A stretch of DNA of 8,196 nucleotides, taken from contig JAHFEI010000013.1 of the NCBI GenBank assembly GCA_023248615.1, positions 1 to 8,196 on the forward strand. The letters run 5' to 3'. Below the pieces are notes generated by a model. That model was not told where the DNA came from. It made no database searches and saw nothing but the letters and a program-made list of their open reading frames with translations. This document shows, piece by piece, positions 6,692-8,196 of this stretch (position 1 is the first letter of the stretch; the number at the start of each line of letters is the position of its first letter). Source of the stretch: Nitrospinales bacterium (GTDB lineage Bacteria; Nitrospinota_A; UBA7883; JACRGQ01). The position numbers and the translations under genes were made by a program.

Positions 6692-7879
6692 TTATACCCT
6701 TTCCGGGCCGTTTTCCACTCCACGCAAAATGTTGCCGTAAAAAATAAAAAGGACGGCGAATGCCAGCGACGCTACGCCGCAAGCCATAAAAATCGGGGTC
6801 ATGTCGCCGCCCACAATCAACAGGCCCAACACCGGTGGCCCGATGGTCTGCCCAACCCGGATGAGCATAGCCAGCATGGAAACCATAACGCCCCTGTGCT
6901 CAAACGGAGCCAAGCCAGTGACAATATTTTGCAGTAGCGGAACGGTTATTCCCATAGCGGCGCCAAACACCATGATAGGTGCGATTATCCATTCCTTCTG
7001 CGTGACGAAAAGGACGGAAAAGAATGAAACGGCAAAAAGCGAAAAACCGGCGATGAACATGCGGCGGGCGCCTATGCGATTCTGGATGCGGTGCGCAAAC
7101 GGGGCAAACCACGCGGTGGCAAAGGAAGCCGACGCGATATAAAGGCCGACGTGGTAGGCATCCATGCCGAAATGGCGATCCATGTAAAGCGTAAGGTAGG
7201 TCAGTATCCCGCCATACAACAGCAGGAAGATAGCCAGCCCCGTGGCATAAACCAGCACAGTGCTCTTCTTGAAAATGTGTCCCAGCGACATCCTGAAGTA
7301 AATGCCCATACCGGGTGATTTTTTCTTCTGTGGCTCCTTGAAATAAACCATCATAAAAAGAGCCACAGGCAACACCCCCCAGAACGCTAAAAACGGAGTC
7401 CTCCAACTTACCGTCGCCAACACCCCGCCGATAAACGGGAAAAACGCAGTGCCGACGCTGAGTACCGCCGAGTTCATTCCCATCACCTTCAGCCTGTCCT
7501 TTTCCTCAAACAGGTCGCCGATAAGCATGGTGGACATGGAGGGCAGGATGGCTGAACCGATGCCTTGGACAAACCGTAAAACGGAGATGGTGAAAAAATC
7601 TTCCGCCCAGAAAATAAGCCCACCCGCACAGGCAAAAATCACCACCGACGGTATCATGAGCATTTTGCGGCCAAAGCGATCCGCCAACACTCCGAAGAAA
7701 AGGACAAACACCACCCCAGGCAGGGTGAGCGCGGTAATGACAAGCCCTATCTGCCCTTCCGGCACATGGAACTGCCTCGCTATCACCGGCAGGTCTGGCA
7801 CTATCAGGCTAACGCCCGCAACGGCGCAGATAGTGTTTATGAACACTATATATAGGTTGATATTTTTAAAAAGTGACAT
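6692..7879 (-). CDS. Major facilitator superfamily transporter (12 TM, drug/metabolite type)
   Basis: This 395-residue inner-membrane protein has the length and hydrophobicity pattern of a 12-helix MFS carrier. Helices lie roughly at 8-29, 44-64, 73-92, 97-120, 134-156, 161-180, then, after a basic central loop (KEPQKKK, 181-187), at 207-229, 243-262, 272-292, 298-319, 331-354 and 362-383. MFS motif A is clear between helices 2 and 3 (GVLADRFGRK, 63-72), and RFVQGIGSA (102-110) matches motif B. GTAFFPFIGG (143-152) resembles the motif C of proton-driven exporters, with Pro in place but Gly replaced by Phe. The substrate cannot be told; an efflux role is the best guess. ATG 7879 lacks a good ribosome-binding site and lies three bases after the pgpA stop, so translation probably depends on coupling. 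manC follows after 30 bases. Confidence 0.9.
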   Translation of the reverse strand: MSLFKNINLYIVFINTICAVAGVSLIVPDLPVIARQFHVPEGQIGLVITALTLPGVVFVLFFGVLADRFGRKMLMIPSVVIFACAGGLIFWAEDFFTISVLRFVQGIGSAILPSMSTMLIGDLFEEKDRLKVMGMNSAVLSVGTAFFPFIGGVLATVSWRTPFLAFWGVLPVALFMMVYFKEPQKKKSPGMGIYFRMSLGHIFKKSTVLVYATGLAIFLLLYGGILTYLTLYMDRHFGMDAYHVGLYIASASFATAWFAPFAHRIQNRIGARRMFIAGFSLFAVSFFSVLFVTQKEWIIAPIMVFGAAMGITVPLLQNIVTGLAPFEHRGVMVSMLAMLIRVGQTIGPPVLGLLIVGGDMTPIFMACGVASLAFAVLFIFYGNILRGVENGPERV

Positions 7880-7882
7880 ACG

Positions 7883-8196
7883 CTAAAAAAACCGTATGCC
7901 CGCTTGTAGCGCCACAAGCGCAAAAATGCCCGCCGCCGTATCGTCCAGCATCACCCCCGCCCCACCTTCCAGTTTTTCCATCATGGCAATGGGGCCGAAC
8001 TTCCATATGTCGAAAAGGCGGAAAAGCAAAAAACCTCCCAGAACCGCCACGGGGGTAAAAGGCGCCATGAAAAGGGCGAGAAGCTGCCCGGCAATCTCGT
8101 CTACCACTATCTGCTTGCTATCCTTTCCGCCAAACAACCGCTCCGCCCGTGTGGAAAGCGGGATGCCAACGAGCGTGATAGCCGCCACTACTGCCA
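7883..8196 (-). CDS. pgpA: Phosphatidylglycerophosphatase A, C-terminal part
   Basis: PgpA removes the terminal phosphate of phosphatidylglycerophosphate to yield phosphatidylglycerol at the inner membrane. The frame is open to the right edge of the window, so the N-terminus, perhaps 50-60 residues, is missing; a GTG at 8188 lies inside the frame and is unlikely to be the start. Visible family blocks, counted from that codon, are VVDEIAGQ (D30, E31), the membrane segment AVLGGFLLFRLFDIWKFGPI, and GVMLDDTAAGIFA (D82, D83). The block usually reading FDIxKPxPI is here FDIWKFGPI, a small departure. The stop (complement of 7883-7885) lies three bases before the MFS gene, so the gene probably heads the operon seen here, or follows further genes outside the window. 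Confidence 0.92.
   Translation of the reverse strand, partial: AVVAAITLVGIPLSTRAERLFGGKDSKQIVVDEIAGQLLALFMAPFTPVAVLGGFLLFRLFDIWKFGPIAMMEKLEGGAGVMLDDTAAGIFALVALQAGIRFF

Noticed and set aside
1..8196. Mobile element, prophage, defence or toxin-antitoxin system
   Set aside because: All genes but one are recognised housekeeping or transport families, with no transposase, integrase, attachment-site duplication, repeat array or obvious change in codon use.

Overview
The window reads as ordinary chromosomal DNA from a Gram-negative bacterium. GC content is moderate to high (roughly 55% by eye), yet the ATA (Ile) and AGG (Arg) codons are used freely. A diaminopimelate pathway and a Sec-exported small protein fit a diderm cell wall. 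The mix of gene families and codon use would suit a deep-branching group such as Nitrospinota, Nitrospirota or the former Deltaproteobacteria, but this is only an impression and no marker here fixes the taxonomy. Nearly all of the sequence is coding. I see no tRNA, rRNA, CRISPR array, insertion sequence or phage gene.

Left part, plus strand (1-3394): the 3' end of a PlsC-type acyltransferase gene, then rnhB (RNase HII) and a yraN-type UPF0102 gene. These three are tightly packed: the plsC stop overlaps the rnhB start by one base, and rnhB overlaps yraN by 23 bases. An 83-base gap with a good sigma70-like promoter follows, then lysA and dapF four bases apart. DapF makes meso-diaminopimelate and LysA decarboxylates it to lysine, so the pair handles the last two steps of lysine synthesis and supplies the peptidoglycan precursor.

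Middle (3395-5593): a 101-base gap between the convergent dapF and pepA genes holds a perfect 13-bp inverted repeat and an AT-rich flank. pepA (M17 leucyl aminopeptidase, minus strand) follows. A divergent promoter region comes next, then a single plus-strand gene for a small exported protein that I do not recognise.

Right part, minus strand (5594-8196): a probable operon reading leftwards, pgpA (phosphatidylglycerophosphatase A, running off the right edge), an MFS transporter and a mannose-1-phosphate guanylyltransferase. The three lie 3 and 30 bases apart. Together they suggest envelope work: phospholipid head-group maturation, export or uptake of a small molecule, and GDP-mannose supply for glycans.

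I found no convincing undescribed system. The points most worth a second look are the palindromic element after dapF and the unassigned exported protein at 5079-5573.
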